From contig NZ_LN555523.1 of the NCBI RefSeq assembly GCF_900015215.1, positions 193,336 to 257,335 of the forward strand: a stretch of 64,000 bases of DNA, in the 5' to 3' direction. How positions within the stretch are numbered: the stretch's first letter is position 1; the number at the start of each line of letters is the position of its first letter. Position numbers and translations under genes: made by a program. The DNA is from Romboutsia ilealis (GTDB taxonomy: Bacteria > Bacillota > Clostridia > Peptostreptococcales > Peptostreptococcaceae). This document shows, in pieces, positions 8,438 through 20,157 of this stretch. The notes beneath the pieces were generated by a model. The model did no database searches. It was not told where the DNA came from and worked only from the letters and a program-made list of their open reading frames with translations.

Positions 8438-8655
8438 TGAATTTCTATGCTTAAGTATGTTAGAGTATTTAAAAAAGTGAATAACTTTTGAATGTAAGTA
8501 ATCTTGATAAACTGGTTTTAAGCGTAAAAAAGATTTTGAAATACTTCGCCCACACAGAGGCTAAAGCAACGGATGTATCCGTATCGGTAGCAAGGATATA
8601 TCATTGGCGAAATGAAGTATTTCGCCGACACGTCGCTCAAGCGAAGCGAATTTTT
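8438..8655. repeat. Dispersed repeat, copy 1 (longest, with an internal insert)
   Basis: The stretch from TGCTTAAGTATG through AATGTAAGTAAT and TTTTAAGCGTAAAAAAG to AGCGAAGCGAATTTTT matches the repeat at 55430-55566 in order. Between the TTTTAAGCGTAAA block and the end block it carries about 110 bases that the 55-kb copy mostly lacks. These contain facing arms GAAATACTTCGCC and GGCGAAATGAAGTATTTC. The repeat occupies the gap between hslO and rpoN and runs to within about 45 bases of the rpoN start. Confidence 0.65.
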
Positions 8656-8698
8656 ATTTAGCTTATATGTAAAAAGAGGAAGGTTATTAGGTGAAGAT

Positions 8699-10045
8699 AT
8701 GAATTTTAATAATAGTCTAGAATTGACTCAATCTCAGAAGCTTATAATGACTACACAGTTAAAACAATCTTTAAGTATATTAAATATGAGTAAGTTAGAG
8801 TTAGAGGAAGAAATAAAAAAGGAATCGGAAGATAATCCATTATTAGAAGTAGAGAAAAATAATGAAATAAATTGGGAAGAATACATAAAAGATATTGGGA
8901 ATTCACGACCAATTGATAAAAGTGAATTATATTATAATTCAGATAACGATTTAAATTTAGATAATATTATAAAAAATACACCTAATTTATATGAAAATTT
9001 ACATTTACAAATTAATTTATATAAAATTAACAAAAAAGATAAAGAAATTTGTGATTATATAATAGATAGTTTAGATGACGATGGATATTTAAGAATAGAT
9101 GAAAAAGAGATAATAAATGAATTTAATATAAATAAAGATAGATTTGAAAACTGTTTAGAAATAATACAACAATTGGAACCTATTGGTGTAGGAGCTAGAA
9201 ATTTATCAGAGTGTTTGATAATACAAATTAGAAATTTAGGAATTGATAATAAGTTATTAGAGACTATAGTATATAAAGATTTAGATTTAATTGGGAAAAA
9301 TAAATATAAAGAAATAACTAAAAAATATAATATATCTATGCAAAAATGTATAAATATTATAGATATAATAAAAACATTAGATCCAAAGCCAGGGAGAATA
9401 TGTTCTGTTGAAAATAGTGTATATGTTCAACCTGATGTTATTGTGGAAAAAATAGAAGATGAATTTGTAGTTTATATAAATGAAAGTGACAATTTGAAAA
9501 TTAGAATAAGCAATTTCTATGAAGAAATTCTAAAAAATTCAAAGTATGATGAAAGTGCTAAAAATTATATAAAGGAAAAATTAAATTCTGCAACAAGACT
9601 AGTTAAAAGTATAGAAAGTAGAAAATCTACAATATTAAAAATAGCTCAAGAAATTGTAAAAAATCAAAAGGATTTTTTTGAAAAGGGAGAGAAGTATATT
9701 AAGCCTATGAAAATGAAAGATATTGCACAAAACTTAGATTTTCATGAGTCTACTATTAGCAGAGGTGTTAATGAAAAATACATGATGACTCCATTTGGGC
9801 TATATAAATTTAAATATTTCTTTAGTAATGCATTAGAAACTAATGATGACAACTTAACATCTAGTGTTAGTATAAAAAAAATAATACAGGAGATGATAAA
9901 GTCTGAAAATAAGAAAAAACCATTAAGTGACGATCAAATATCGAAGATACTCAATGACAGAGGTATTAATGTTGCTAGGAGAACGGTTGCGAAATATAGA
10001 GAAGAACTTGGCGTATTATCATCAAGTAAAAGAAAACTGTATTAG
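8699..10045 (+). CDS. rpoN: RNA polymerase sigma-54 factor
   Basis: The 448-aa protein has the Q/L-rich activator-interacting region at the N-terminus (MNFNNSLELTQSQKLIMTTQ, residues 1-50), the core-binding domain, a helix-turn-helix region (MKDIAQNLDFHESTISRGVN) and the RpoN box VARRTVAKYRE near residue 427. A longer frame opens at 8612, but its first 29 residues are translated from the dispersed repeat and are not sigma-54-like. ATG 8699 gives the normal N-terminus. RpoN would serve the cdsB promoter in this window. It precedes cggR as in C. difficile. Confidence 0.93.
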   Translation: MNFNNSLELTQSQKLIMTTQLKQSLSILNMSKLELEEEIKKESEDNPLLEVEKNNEINWEEYIKDIGNSRPIDKSELYYNSDNDLNLDNIIKNTPNLYENLHLQINLYKINKKDKEICDYIIDSLDDDGYLRIDEKEIINEFNINKDRFENCLEIIQQLEPIGVGARNLSECLIIQIRNLGIDNKLLETIVYKDLDLIGKNKYKEITKKYNISMQKCINIIDIIKTLDPKPGRICSVENSVYVQPDVIVEKIEDEFVVYINESDNLKIRISNFYEEILKNSKYDESAKNYIKEKLNSATRLVKSIESRKSTILKIAQEIVKNQKDFFEKGEKYIKPMKMKDIAQNLDFHESTISRGVNEKYMMTPFGLYKFKYFFSNALETNDDNLTSSVSIKKIIQEMIKSENKKKPLSDDQISKILNDRGINVARRTVAKYREELGVLSSSKRKLY

Positions 10046-10091
10046 AGATAAATATAAGCTATAAAAAAATATGAAAATATTAGAAAAACTA

Positions 10092-10170
10092 TTGAAAAAT
10101 AAAATTATTTAATATAAAATTAAATTATCTTGTGGGACTAAAATAAATAGTAGGGACAGTATTTGTCCCT
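10092..10170 (+). promoter_or_regulatory. cggR-glycolytic operon promoter and CggR operator
   Basis: A SigA-type promoter TTGAAA (10092-10097) and TAAAAT (10115-10120) with 17-base spacing is followed by TGTGGGACTA (10131-10140) and the inverted pair AGGGACAGTATTTGTCCCT (10152-10170). The GGGAC half-sites, one single and one palindromic, reproduce the two-part operator known for B. subtilis CggR. Placement just after the start site suggests the repressor blocks elongation or initiation until fructose-1,6-bisphosphate accumulates (known mechanism in Bacillus). Confidence 0.85.
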
Positions 10171-10190
10171 TAAGTAATAAGGAGTAATAA

Positions 10191-11210
10191 ATGAAAGACT
10201 TATTAAAAATACAACAAAAACTTATTCCGCAAGTGATTGAACTTATGGAAAAAAGATACTCAATACTTAGACAAATATCTTTAAGTGAACCAGTTGGAAG
10301 AAGAACTCTATCAAATATACTTGATATAAGTGAAAGAGTTGTTAGATCAGAAACTGAATTTCTTAAAGATCAAGGGCTTATAGATGTTGCAGTATCTGGA
10401 ATGACCATAACATATGAAGGTATTAAGCTTTTAGATGAACTCAAAGATGTCATAAATGATGTTATGGGATTGTCTACATTACAAGATAAAGTAAAAAATA
10501 AATTAGGAATAAAAAAGGTTTTATTAGTATCTGGAAGTTTTGATAGTAATAATAGTTTAATAAAAGATGTAGCAAGGTGTGGAGCAGAATATTTCCTAAG
10601 TGTTTTAAAAGATGGAGATATAGTATCCATAACAGGTGGAAGCACTATGTTGGAATTTGCAAATAGCATAAAAACTGATAAAAGATACAATGATGTAACG
10701 GTTGTTCCTGCAAGAGGGAGTATGGGGACAGACGTAGAAATTCAATCTAACAACATTGTAGCTATAACTAGTAAAAAGTTACATTCAAATTATAAATTAC
10801 TAAATATACCGGATGAACTAGGTGAAGAAGCAATGAAAACACTTAGTCAAGAACCTGAAATAAAAAATACCTTAGATTATATACAAAAAACAAATGTATT
10901 AGTGTTTGCAATAGGTAAAGCAAGTGAAATGACAAAAAGAAGAAAACTGCCAGAAGATAAGGTTGATGAAATTATATCAAAAGGTGCAGTTGGAGAAGCT
11001 TTTGGTCATTACTTTAACGAAAAGGGAGAAATAGTTTATAAATTAAATACTGCTGGTATTGATTTGGAAACTTTTAAAAATGTTGAAGAAAGTATTGCTA
11101 TATTTGCAGGTAAAAGAAAAGCAAATGCCTTAATTGCATTATCTAATGTAAATAAAAATATAGTTCTTGTTACTGATGAAGAAAGTGCAAAGGCTATATT
11201 AGAACAATAA
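10191..11210 (+). CDS. cggR: Central glycolytic genes regulator (SorC/DeoR-type repressor)
   Basis: The 339-aa protein has an N-terminal winged helix-turn-helix (GRRTLSNILDISERVVRSETEFLKDQG written in pieces: GRRTLSNILDIS then ERVVRSETEFLKDQGL, residues about 37-65). A SorC-like sugar-phosphate-binding domain follows, with the conserved VSITGGSTM and VVPARGSMG phosphate-binding loops near residues 146 and 177. It sits first in the operon before gap and downstream of its own operator, so it represses itself and lower glycolysis. Ligand fructose-1,6-bisphosphate is known for the B. subtilis homologue. Confidence 0.92.
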   Translation: MKDLLKIQQKLIPQVIELMEKRYSILRQISLSEPVGRRTLSNILDISERVVRSETEFLKDQGLIDVAVSGMTITYEGIKLLDELKDVINDVMGLSTLQDKVKNKLGIKKVLLVSGSFDSNNSLIKDVARCGAEYFLSVLKDGDIVSITGGSTMLEFANSIKTDKRYNDVTVVPARGSMGTDVEIQSNNIVAITSKKLHSNYKLLNIPDELGEEAMKTLSQEPEIKNTLDYIQKTNVLVFAIGKASEMTKRRKLPEDKVDEIISKGAVGEAFGHYFNEKGEIVYKLNTAGIDLETFKNVEESIAIFAGKRKANALIALSNVNKNIVLVTDEESAKAILEQ

Positions 11211-11219
11211 ATGTCAATC

Positions 11220-11234
11220 ACTAGCAATGCTAGT
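11220..11234 (+). promoter_or_regulatory. Short hairpin between cggR and gap
   Basis: ACTAGC-AAT-GCTAGT lies 10 bases after the cggR stop and 33 bases before the gap start, with no T-run. In B. subtilis the cggR-gapA mRNA is cut near the cggR end and a stem-loop protects the gapA message. This hairpin is in the matching place and could do the same (inference). Confidence 0.45.
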
Positions 11235-11236
11235 AA

Positions 11237-12274
<1,038 letters not shown>

Positions 12275-12282
12275 TTTCATAT

Positions 12283-12326
12283 AAGTCCGAGTTTGTAGCG
12301 CTTTGCTACAAATTACGGACTTTTTT
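12283..12326 (+). terminator. Terminator between gap and pgk
   Basis: AAGTCCG and TTTGTAGC pair with GCTACAAA and CGGACTT in a two-part stem followed by six Ts. It probably sets a lower level for the downstream genes or separates a gap-only transcript. Confidence 0.9.
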
Positions 12327-12404
12327 AAGAAAGAGTAGATATATTAAATAAAAAGTATTATGAATTTTTACCATTAGGGTTTCTTTTTGAGAGGAGAGAT
12401 AACG

Positions 12405-13604
12405 ATGTCAATGCTTAATAAAAAAACAATAGAAGATATAAATGTAAACGGAAAAAAAGTTTTAGTAAGATGTGATTTCAACGTTCCATTAAAAGACGGT
12501 GTTATAACAGATGAAAATAGATTAAATGGAGCACTTCCAACTATAAAATATTTAATAGAAAATGGAGCGAAAGTTATATTATGCTCTCACTTAGGAAAAC
12601 CAAAAGGGGAAGCTAAACCAGAATTATCTTTAGCACCAGTTGCAAAAAGATTATCTGAAATGTTAAACAAAGAAGTAGTATTTGCTGCAGATGATAATGT
12701 TGTTGGGGAAAATGCAAAAGCAGCAATAGAAAAGATGGAAAATGGAGATGTAGTTTTACTACAAAACACAAGATATAGAAAAGAAGAAACTAAAAATGAA
12801 GAAAACTTCTCTAAAGAATTAGCTTCACTTGCTGATGTATATGTAAATGATGCATTCGGAACAGCTCATAGAGCACACTGTTCAACAGTTGGTGCAGGGC
12901 AATTCTTAGAAGAAAGAGCTTGTGGATACTTAATACAAAAAGAATTAAAGTTCTTAGGTGAAGCAGTTGAAAATCCTGTTAGACCTTTTACAGCAATATT
13001 AGGGGGAGCAAAGGTATCGGACAAAATAGCTGTTATAGAACAATTATTAGAAAAAGTAGATAACCTAATAATAGGTGGAGGAATGGCATATACATTCTTA
13101 AAAGCTCAAGGATATGAAATAGGAACTTCTTTAGTTGAAGAAGAAAAAGTAGAATATGCTAAAGAAATGATGGAAAAAGCAAAAGCTAAAGGTGTTAAAT
13201 TATTATTACCAATAGATAATGCTGTTGCTGATAAATTCGCTGATGTTGAACCTGTTATAACAGAAGATGCTAACATACCTCAAGGATTTATGGGACTAGA
13301 TATAGGACCTAAAACAATAGAAGAATATGTGAACACTGTAAACGCTTCTAAAACAATAGTATGGAATGGACCAATGGGCGTATTTGAATTTGAAAACTTC
13401 GCAAATGGTACATTAGCTGTTGCTAAAGCTATGGCAGCTTTAACTGATGCTACTACTGTAATAGGTGGTGGAGATAGTGCTGCTGCTGTAAATCAATTAG
13501 GATTTGGAGATAAGATGACTCATGTATCAACTGGTGGTGGAGCATCTTTAGAATTCTTAGAAGGTAAAGAATTACCAGGTATAGTAGCTTTAGATAACAA
13601 ATAA
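12405..13604 (+). CDS. pgk: Phosphoglycerate kinase
   Basis: The 399-aa enzyme transfers phosphate from 1,3-bisphosphoglycerate to ADP. The N-terminal [14 protein letters not shown] signature and the nucleotide-binding GGGDSAAAV near residue 369 are intact, and length is normal. ATG 12405 follows the ribosome site GAGAGGAGAG. The upstream in-frame start at 12387 overlaps that site and is rejected. Confidence 0.97.
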   Translation: MSMLNKKTIEDINVNGKKVLVRCDFNVPLKDGVITDENRLNGALPTIKYLIENGAKVILCSHLGKPKGEAKPELSLAPVAKRLSEMLNKEVVFAADDNVVGENAKAAIEKMENGDVVLLQNTRYRKEETKNEENFSKELASLADVYVNDAFGTAHRAHCSTVGAGQFLEERACGYLIQKELKFLGEAVENPVRPFTAILGGAKVSDKIAVIEQLLEKVDNLIIGGGMAYTFLKAQGYEIGTSLVEEEKVEYAKEMMEKAKAKGVKLLLPIDNAVADKFADVEPVITEDANIPQGFMGLDIGPKTIEEYVNTVNASKTIVWNGPMGVFEFENFANGTLAVAKAMAALTDATTVIGGGDSAAAVNQLGFGDKMTHVSTGGGASLEFLEGKELPGIVALDNK

Positions 13605-13714
13605 ATTTGTAAATTACTATAAAGTACTTTAAAGTACAATATGTTTATATAAATTTGACCACAGTTTAGTTTTACTTTAAGTAAAGCTACCTTAAAAATA
13701 AAATAATTAAATCC

Positions 13715-13741
13715 AGAGAAATTTGATTATCAAATTTCTCT
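13715..13741 (+). promoter_or_regulatory. Perfect 12-bp hairpin upstream of tpiA
   Basis: AGAGAAATTTGA-TTA-TCAAATTTCTCT has no T-run after it, so it is not a typical terminator. It lies 29 bases before the tpiA start in a 166-base pgk-tpiA gap and may protect or process the operon mRNA (inference). Confidence 0.5.
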
Positions 13742-13770
13742 AAGATTTAATTTTAAGTGGGAGGAAGATA

Positions 13771-14514
13771 ATGAGAAAACCAATAATAGCAGGTAACTGG
13801 AAAATGCACAAAACTATAGCAGAGGCTTTAGAATTTGTGAACGATGTTAAAGATAAAGTGAATAATGATAATGTAGAAGCTGTTATATGTGCACCTTTCA
13901 CATTATTAAAAGACCTAAAAGAAGCTACAAAAGGAACTAATATAAAAATAGGTGCACAAAATATGCACTTTGAAGAAAAAGGTGCTTTCACAGGTGAAAT
14001 CTCACCGCTTATGTTAAAAGAATTAGATATGGACTATGTAGTAATAGGACATTCTGAAAGAAGACAATACTTTAATGAAACTAATGAAACTGTAAATAAA
14101 AAAGTTTTAAAAGCATTAGAAGTTGGAATAGATCCAATATTATGTGTTGGAGAAACTTTAGAAGAAAGAGAAGCAGGAAACACTAAAGATGTTTGTAAAG
14201 TTCAAGTTGAAAAAGCTTTAGAAAATGTATCTAAGGAAGATTTAGCTAAGGTTGTTATAGCTTACGAACCAGTATGGGCTATAGGAACTGGAAAAACTGC
14301 AACATCTGAAGATGCTAACGATGTTATAGCTTACATAAGAGAAGTTGTAGCTAATCTTTACAAAGAATTAGCAAATGAAGTTAGAATTCAATACGGAGGA
14401 AGTGTGAAACCTTCAAACGTAGCTGAAATAATGAATCAAAGTGATATAGACGGAGCTTTAGTAGGTGGAGCTAGTTTAGAAGCTAATGATTATGTAAAGC
14501 TTGTTAATTTCTAA
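13771..14514 (+). CDS. tpiA: Triosephosphate isomerase
   Basis: The 247-aa TIM barrel has GNWKMHK with the substrate lysine at residue 12, the catalytic histidine in IGHSERR (near 94), the catalytic glutamate in [14 protein letters not shown] (near 166), and the phosphate loop YGGSVKPSN. It interconverts dihydroxyacetone phosphate and glyceraldehyde-3-phosphate. The ribosome site is GGGAGG; gpmI follows 12 bases after the stop. Confidence 0.97.
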   Translation: MRKPIIAGNWKMHKTIAEALEFVNDVKDKVNNDNVEAVICAPFTLLKDLKEATKGTNIKIGAQNMHFEEKGAFTGEISPLMLKELDMDYVVIGHSERRQYFNETNETVNKKVLKALEVGIDPILCVGETLEEREAGNTKDVCKVQVEKALENVSKEDLAKVVIAYEPVWAIGTGKTATSEDANDVIAYIREVVANLYKELANEVRIQYGGSVKPSNVAEIMNQSDIDGALVGGASLEANDYVKLVNF

Positions 14515-14526
14515 GGAGATACATAT

Positions 14527-16053
14527 ATGAAAAAACCAGTTGCTTTAATAATAATGGATGGATTTGGAGAAAGCAAAAACCTTGATGGAAATGCTATAGC
14601 ATCTTCAAATACACCTAATTTAGATAAAATAATGAATGAATATCCTCATACATTAATTCAAGCTAGTGGACTTGATGTAGGTCTTCCAGATGGACAAATG
14701 GGTAACTCAGAAGTTGGTCATACTAACATCGGTGCAGGAAGAATAGTATATCAAGATTTAACTAGAGTTAGTAAAGCTATAGAAGATGGAGATTTCTTCA
14801 AAAATGAAGTTTTACTAAAGGCTATGGAAAATGCAAAAGAACATTCTCTTCACTTAATGGGATTATTATCTAATGGTGGAGTACACTCTCATATAGACCA
14901 TTTAAAAGCTTTAATAAAAATGGCTAAAGAAAATGGCGTAGAAAATGTATTTGTTCATGCATTTACAGATGGAAGAGACGTAGATCCAAGAAGTGCTCTG
15001 GAATTTGTAGAAGATGTAGAAAACTACATGAAGGAAGTTGGAGTAGGAAAAATAGCTTCACTTTCTGGTAGATACTATGCTATGGACAGAGATAAGAGAT
15101 GGGAAAGAGTATGCCTTGCATATGAAGCTATGGTTAATGGAAAAGGAAATACAGCAACTTCTGCTAAAGAAGCAATAGAAAAATCTTATGCTGAGGACAA
15201 AAATGATGAGTTCATTGTTCCTACAGTTATAGTTGAAGATGGTAAGCCATTAGGACTTATAAAAGAAGATGATTCTATAGTATTTGGTAACTTTAGACCA
15301 GATAGAGCTAGAGAAATAACTAGAGCTATAGTTGATACTGATTTTGCTGGATTTGAAAGACCAAACATGAAGACATTCTTCGTATGCTTAACTACATACG
15401 ATGTAACTATAAAAAATGTAAATGTAGCATTTAAACCACAAAGTTTAGAAAATACATTAGGTGAATATTTATCGTCAAAAGGGAAGAGCCAATTAAGAGC
15501 TGCTGAAACTGAAAAGTATGCTCACGTTACATTCTTCTTTAATGGTGGAGTAGAAGAACCAAATGATGGTGAAGATAGATTATTAGTTCCATCTCCAAAG
15601 GTTGCAACTTATGACTTACAACCAGAGATGAGTGCTTATGAATTAACAGATAAATTATTATCTAAAATAGATGAAGATAGATATGATTTAATCGTAGTAA
15701 ACTACGCTAATCCTGATATGGTAGGGCATACAGGTGTTATAAAAGCAGCTGTTAAAGCTGTAGAAGCTGTTGATACTTGCGTAGGAAAAGTAGTAGATAA
15801 AATACTTTCTAAAGGTGGGAAGGCAATAATAACTGCTGACCATGGTAACGCAGAGTATATGTGGGATGCAAATACAGAGTCAACTGTAACAGCTCACTCA
15901 ACTAATCCAGTACCATTTATGGTAGTAGGGGAAGAATTAAAAGATGCAAAATTAAAAGAAGATGGTAGGTTATCAGATATTGCACCTACAATCTTAGATA
16001 TGATGAACTTAGAGCAACCAGAACAAATGACTGGTCACTCTTTAATAAAATAA
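14527..16053 (+). CDS. gpmI: 2,3-bisphosphoglycerate-independent phosphoglycerate mutase
   Basis: The 508-aa alkaline-phosphatase-superfamily enzyme has the first metal motif LIIMDGFGESKN and the catalytic serine in GNSEVGHTNIGAGR (near residue 61). Further metal residues lie in NYANPDMVGHTG and TADHGNAE. It converts 3- to 2-phosphoglycerate with manganese. The ribosome site AAGGAG overlaps the tpiA stop, so translation is probably coupled. Confidence 0.97.
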   Translation: MKKPVALIIMDGFGESKNLDGNAIASSNTPNLDKIMNEYPHTLIQASGLDVGLPDGQMGNSEVGHTNIGAGRIVYQDLTRVSKAIEDGDFFKNEVLLKAMENAKEHSLHLMGLLSNGGVHSHIDHLKALIKMAKENGVENVFVHAFTDGRDVDPRSALEFVEDVENYMKEVGVGKIASLSGRYYAMDRDKRWERVCLAYEAMVNGKGNTATSAKEAIEKSYAEDKNDEFIVPTVIVEDGKPLGLIKEDDSIVFGNFRPDRAREITRAIVDTDFAGFERPNMKTFFVCLTTYDVTIKNVNVAFKPQSLENTLGEYLSSKGKSQLRAAETEKYAHVTFFFNGGVEEPNDGEDRLLVPSPKVATYDLQPEMSAYELTDKLLSKIDEDRYDLIVVNYANPDMVGHTGVIKAAVKAVEAVDTCVGKVVDKILSKGGKAIITADHGNAEYMWDANTESTVTAHSTNPVPFMVVGEELKDAKLKEDGRLSDIAPTILDMMNLEQPEQMTGHSLIK

Positions 16054-16131
16054 AGTTTATAAAAATGATAAATTACATAAATTTAAAATTTACCCATCAA
16101 ATAAATTTTAATACAATGTAATTTAATTTAA

Positions 16132-17469
<1,338 letters not shown>

Positions 17470-17507
17470 ATTAATTATAGAATTTAATATTATTTAAAAA
17501 TAAATTT

Positions 17508-17551
17508 TAAATAATAATCCCTATACAGTATATTTGTATAGGGATTATTTG
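17508..17551 (+). terminator. Terminator of the glycolytic operon
   Basis: AAATAATCCCTATAC pairs with GTATAGGGATTATTT around an 11-nt loop. The T-run is short and interrupted; the symmetric A/T ends fit a bidirectional terminator. Confidence 0.8.
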
Positions 17552-17680
17552 TATATTATACTGTTGCTAATATATTGAAGCAAAGGTTAATTTTAGGCTA
17601 CATACCTTGAATTGACTACATTAGTGTGATATATTAAAGTATGAAACAATTTTATAAACTAAAGATTAGGAGGTGGATAT

Positions 17681-17908
17681 ATGAACATAAGTAATATACT
17701 AATGGGAGTGCAAGTAGTACTAGCAATAGTTCTTATATTAAGTATAATGCCACAAGATACAAAGAGTGCAGTTCCTTCGCAATATGGTGGAGAAGGAAAC
17801 CAAAGCTACTTCAAACCAAAGGGAAAAGAAGCATTCCTTGGAAGGATGACAAAAATAGCAGCAGTATTATTCTTTATAAATGCAATAGCTATGCTTTTAG
17901 TTAAATAA
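17681..17908 (+). CDS. secG: Protein translocase subunit SecG
   Basis: The 75-aa protein has two membrane helices (about residues 4-24 and 52-73) with the linker MPQDTKSAVPSQYGGEGNQ. It is part of the SecYEG channel in the inner membrane. Position between eno and rnr is conserved in Firmicutes. The start has AGGAGGTGG 7 bases upstream. Confidence 0.9.
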   Translation: MNISNILMGVQVVLAIVLILSIMPQDTKSAVPSQYGGEGNQSYFKPKGKEAFLGRMTKIAAVLFFINAIAMLLVK

Positions 17909-17963
17909 TTGGCCATTATTTAATTTATTTATTTTTAAGAATTAAATTTAGTTTTTAAAAGGA

Positions 17964-17991
17964 CAACCACGTATATGCGTGGTTGTTTTTG
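17964..17991 (+). terminator. Terminator of secG
   Basis: CAACCACG-TATATG-CGTGGTTG followed by five Ts. Confidence 0.9.
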
Positions 17992-18188
17992 TGTTGCAAA
18001 ATATAACTAAGAAAAACTACTTATGATAGTAGAATATGAATTTTATATGTGTAACTAAAAGAAAGATATTTATATATTATATATTATTAGAAGATACCTC
18101 ATTATAAACCGCAGGCGGTAGAAAAGAATATGAACAGAAAAAATAGATTATTTATAGTTTAATTTAATTAAAAATTGGGGGAATAGAT

Positions 18189-18854
18189 ATGAATACAAGA
18201 ATAAAGCAATATGTAGATAGCTTGTTTCAAGATGCACCTAAGACTAGAAGAATATATGAATTAAAAGAAGAAATTTTTTTAAACATAAATGAGAATTATA
18301 ATAATTTAATAGAAATGGGATTAGACGAGGAAAGTGCTTATAATAAGTCGATTTCAAATGTAGATAATATAGATAAACTGATACAAGATAATTATTTTTT
18401 TATAAAAGAAGAAAAAGAATATAAGAAAAAATCGGCATTAATAATAGCAATTGCAGTTGCTATGTATATATTATGTCCAGTACCTTTGATAATTTTAGGG
18501 ACTTTAGGGGGTGACACATTTGCTATTTTAGGTGTAGGTATTTTACTTTCGATGATAGCCGTAGCCACAGGTCTTTTAATATATAACTCAAATACAAAAC
18601 CAAGATATATTGATATTGATGATGAACTATATGAAGAATTTAAAGAATGGAAATCTGAAAAAGAATTAGATAGAGACGGAGAGAGATCAATACTTTCAGT
18701 AGTAGATTCATTAACCGTAGTAATTTATTTTATAGTTAGCTTTTATTATGGAAACTGGGGAGTATCATGGGTAATATTTTTAATTGGAGGAGCTATAAAA
18801 AAAATAATAAGAGCATATTTTGATTTGAAGGAGACGAAATTACATGAGAAATAG
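18189..18854 (+). CDS. Permease-prefix/DUF1700-like membrane protein
   Basis: The 221-aa protein begins with a soluble helical segment (MNTRIKQYVDSLFQDAP, then ELKEEIFLNINENYNNL) resembling the permease prefix domain 1/DUF1700 N-terminus. Two adjacent membrane helices follow at about 82-102 and 107-128, and one or two more after 175. Its 3' end overlaps the next gene by 11 bases. In Firmicutes such proteins are paired with DUF4097 proteins, often under a PadR regulator; no PadR gene is present here. Probably an envelope-stress or signalling membrane protein, function unproven. Confidence 0.6.
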   Translation: MNTRIKQYVDSLFQDAPKTRRIYELKEEIFLNINENYNNLIEMGLDEESAYNKSISNVDNIDKLIQDNYFFIKEEKEYKKKSALIIAIAVAMYILCPVPLIILGTLGGDTFAILGVGILLSMIAVATGLLIYNSNTKPRYIDIDDELYEEFKEWKSEKELDRDGERSILSVVDSLTVVIYFIVSFYYGNWGVSWVIFLIGGAIKKIIRAYFDLKETKLHEK

Positions 18855-19806
18855 CAATGCTAAATTAAGAATTGCAATATGGTCAGTAATAACGGTAGTT
18901 TTAATTGGACTTCTAATAAATTGTACTTCAAATAGTAAATTTTATATTTTCGATAGATTATCTAACCTTATAGACTTTAGGAACTATGGAATTTTTAAGC
19001 ACCTAAGTCAAGGTGAGATAAAAGAAATTAATGAATATACATCAAAGATAGATGATATAAAAGAAATTAAATTTGATTTAAGTATAGACACAGTAATAGT
19101 GTCAGAAAGTAATGAAAAATATGTAAAAATAATAGAAAAATCTAATTATAAATTAGAGAATGATGAAAAACTAAAAGTATCTAAAAATGGAAATACGATA
19201 GAAGTATCAAGGAACGAAATAAATGTTAGAAAAAAATTTAATAATATATATAGAACAGTAGAGATTTATTTACCAAAAGATTATAGAAATAATTTAGTAT
19301 TAAATAATGAATTAGGAGACGTATACATTGAATCTCCTTTTAATTTAGAAAAGCTTGAAATAAATCAAAATACAGGTGATTTAAATATAAATTTCAATAT
19401 AGTTTGTAATGAATTTATATCACATGTAGCTACAGGAGACATAGATATAGCAAATATTTACGTAACAAAATATTATATACAGACTAATGTTGGTGATATT
19501 GATATTAAGAGATTAAATGGTTTTGGTGATATAAGGTCAAATATAGGAGATATAGAATGTAATATAAATGAAATTGGTGGGGACATATATATAGAATCAA
19601 ACACAGGTGATGTAGATATATTTTTAAATAAAGATTGCAACTTTAATTTAAATGCAAAGTATAATATTGGAGATTTTGACACTGATTTGGAGTTTGGAGA
19701 TTTTAAACAAAATAAAAAAAATATAATTGCTAAAGTTGGAGATAATCCTTTTAATAACATAAATATAAAATGCAATATAGGTGATTTAGAAATAAACAGT
19801 AAATAA
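18844..19806 (+). CDS. DUF4097 beta-strand-repeat protein, membrane anchored
   Basis: The 320-aa protein has one N-terminal membrane helix (residues about 9-27, no lipobox). A long series of short repeats around GD(I/V/L) follows: LGDVYIE, TGDLNIN, TGDIDIA, VGDIDIK, IGDIECN, TGDVDIF, IGDFDTD, IGDLEIN. These form the right-handed beta-solenoid of DUF4097 (adhesin-like, GIN-type) proteins. It is translationally coupled to the membrane protein before it. The role is unknown; the pair may act as one envelope complex. Confidence 0.7.
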   Translation: MRNSNAKLRIAIWSVITVVLIGLLINCTSNSKFYIFDRLSNLIDFRNYGIFKHLSQGEIKEINEYTSKIDDIKEIKFDLSIDTVIVSESNEKYVKIIEKSNYKLENDEKLKVSKNGNTIEVSRNEINVRKKFNNIYRTVEIYLPKDYRNNLVLNNELGDVYIESPFNLEKLEINQNTGDLNINFNIVCNEFISHVATGDIDIANIYVTKYYIQTNVGDIDIKRLNGFGDIRSNIGDIECNINEIGGDIYIESNTGDVDIFLNKDCNFNLNAKYNIGDFDTDLEFGDFKQNKKNIIAKVGDNPFNNINIKCNIGDLEINSK

Positions 19807-19914
19807 ATTTATATAAAGAATAAAGTTTAAATTATTATTACTCTAAAATTTACCAAACAATTTTATTGGTGTATAATGATTAAAAGATAGGAATAATATA
19901 GTAATAAGTAATTA

Positions 19915-20033
19915 ACTCCTTGTGCTAGTTAAATTTAGTCATTGAAATTACTAGGGCTAATTGTATAAAAGTGAATTATTAAAAAATACTGTATAGCATT
20001 TTCAATATGTATAGAGATTAACTAGCACAACAG
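19915..20033. mobile_element. MITE with IS982-type ends (119 bp)
   Basis: The left end ACTCCTTGTGCTAGTTAA and right end TTAACTAGCACAACAG form terminal inverted repeats. They match the ends of the IS982-family element at 37227-38347 (ACTCGTTGTGCTAGTTAA and TTAACTAGCACAACAG). The flanking 8-mers AGTAATTA and ATTAATTA (7 of 8 identical) look like a target duplication. No coding capacity. It lies in the 351-base gap before rnr; otherwise nothing is seen there. Confidence 0.8.
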
Positions 20034-20157
20034 ATTAATTATTAAAATAATAGCGTATAAATTCAAATAGCTAAGCTTGAACAAGATATATATAATATCT
20101 TATCAACATATAGTTTAACTTAAGCGAATTTAATCATAAAAAATAGGAGGATAATAA

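Noticed and set aside
8612-8698. N-terminal extension of rpoN
   Set aside because: Those codons lie in a dispersed non-coding repeat and are unlike any sigma-54 N-terminus; ATG 8699 restores the normal start.
13605-13714. Separate promoter between pgk and tpiA
   Set aside because: No -35/-10 pair with acceptable spacing was found; the gap shows only hairpins.
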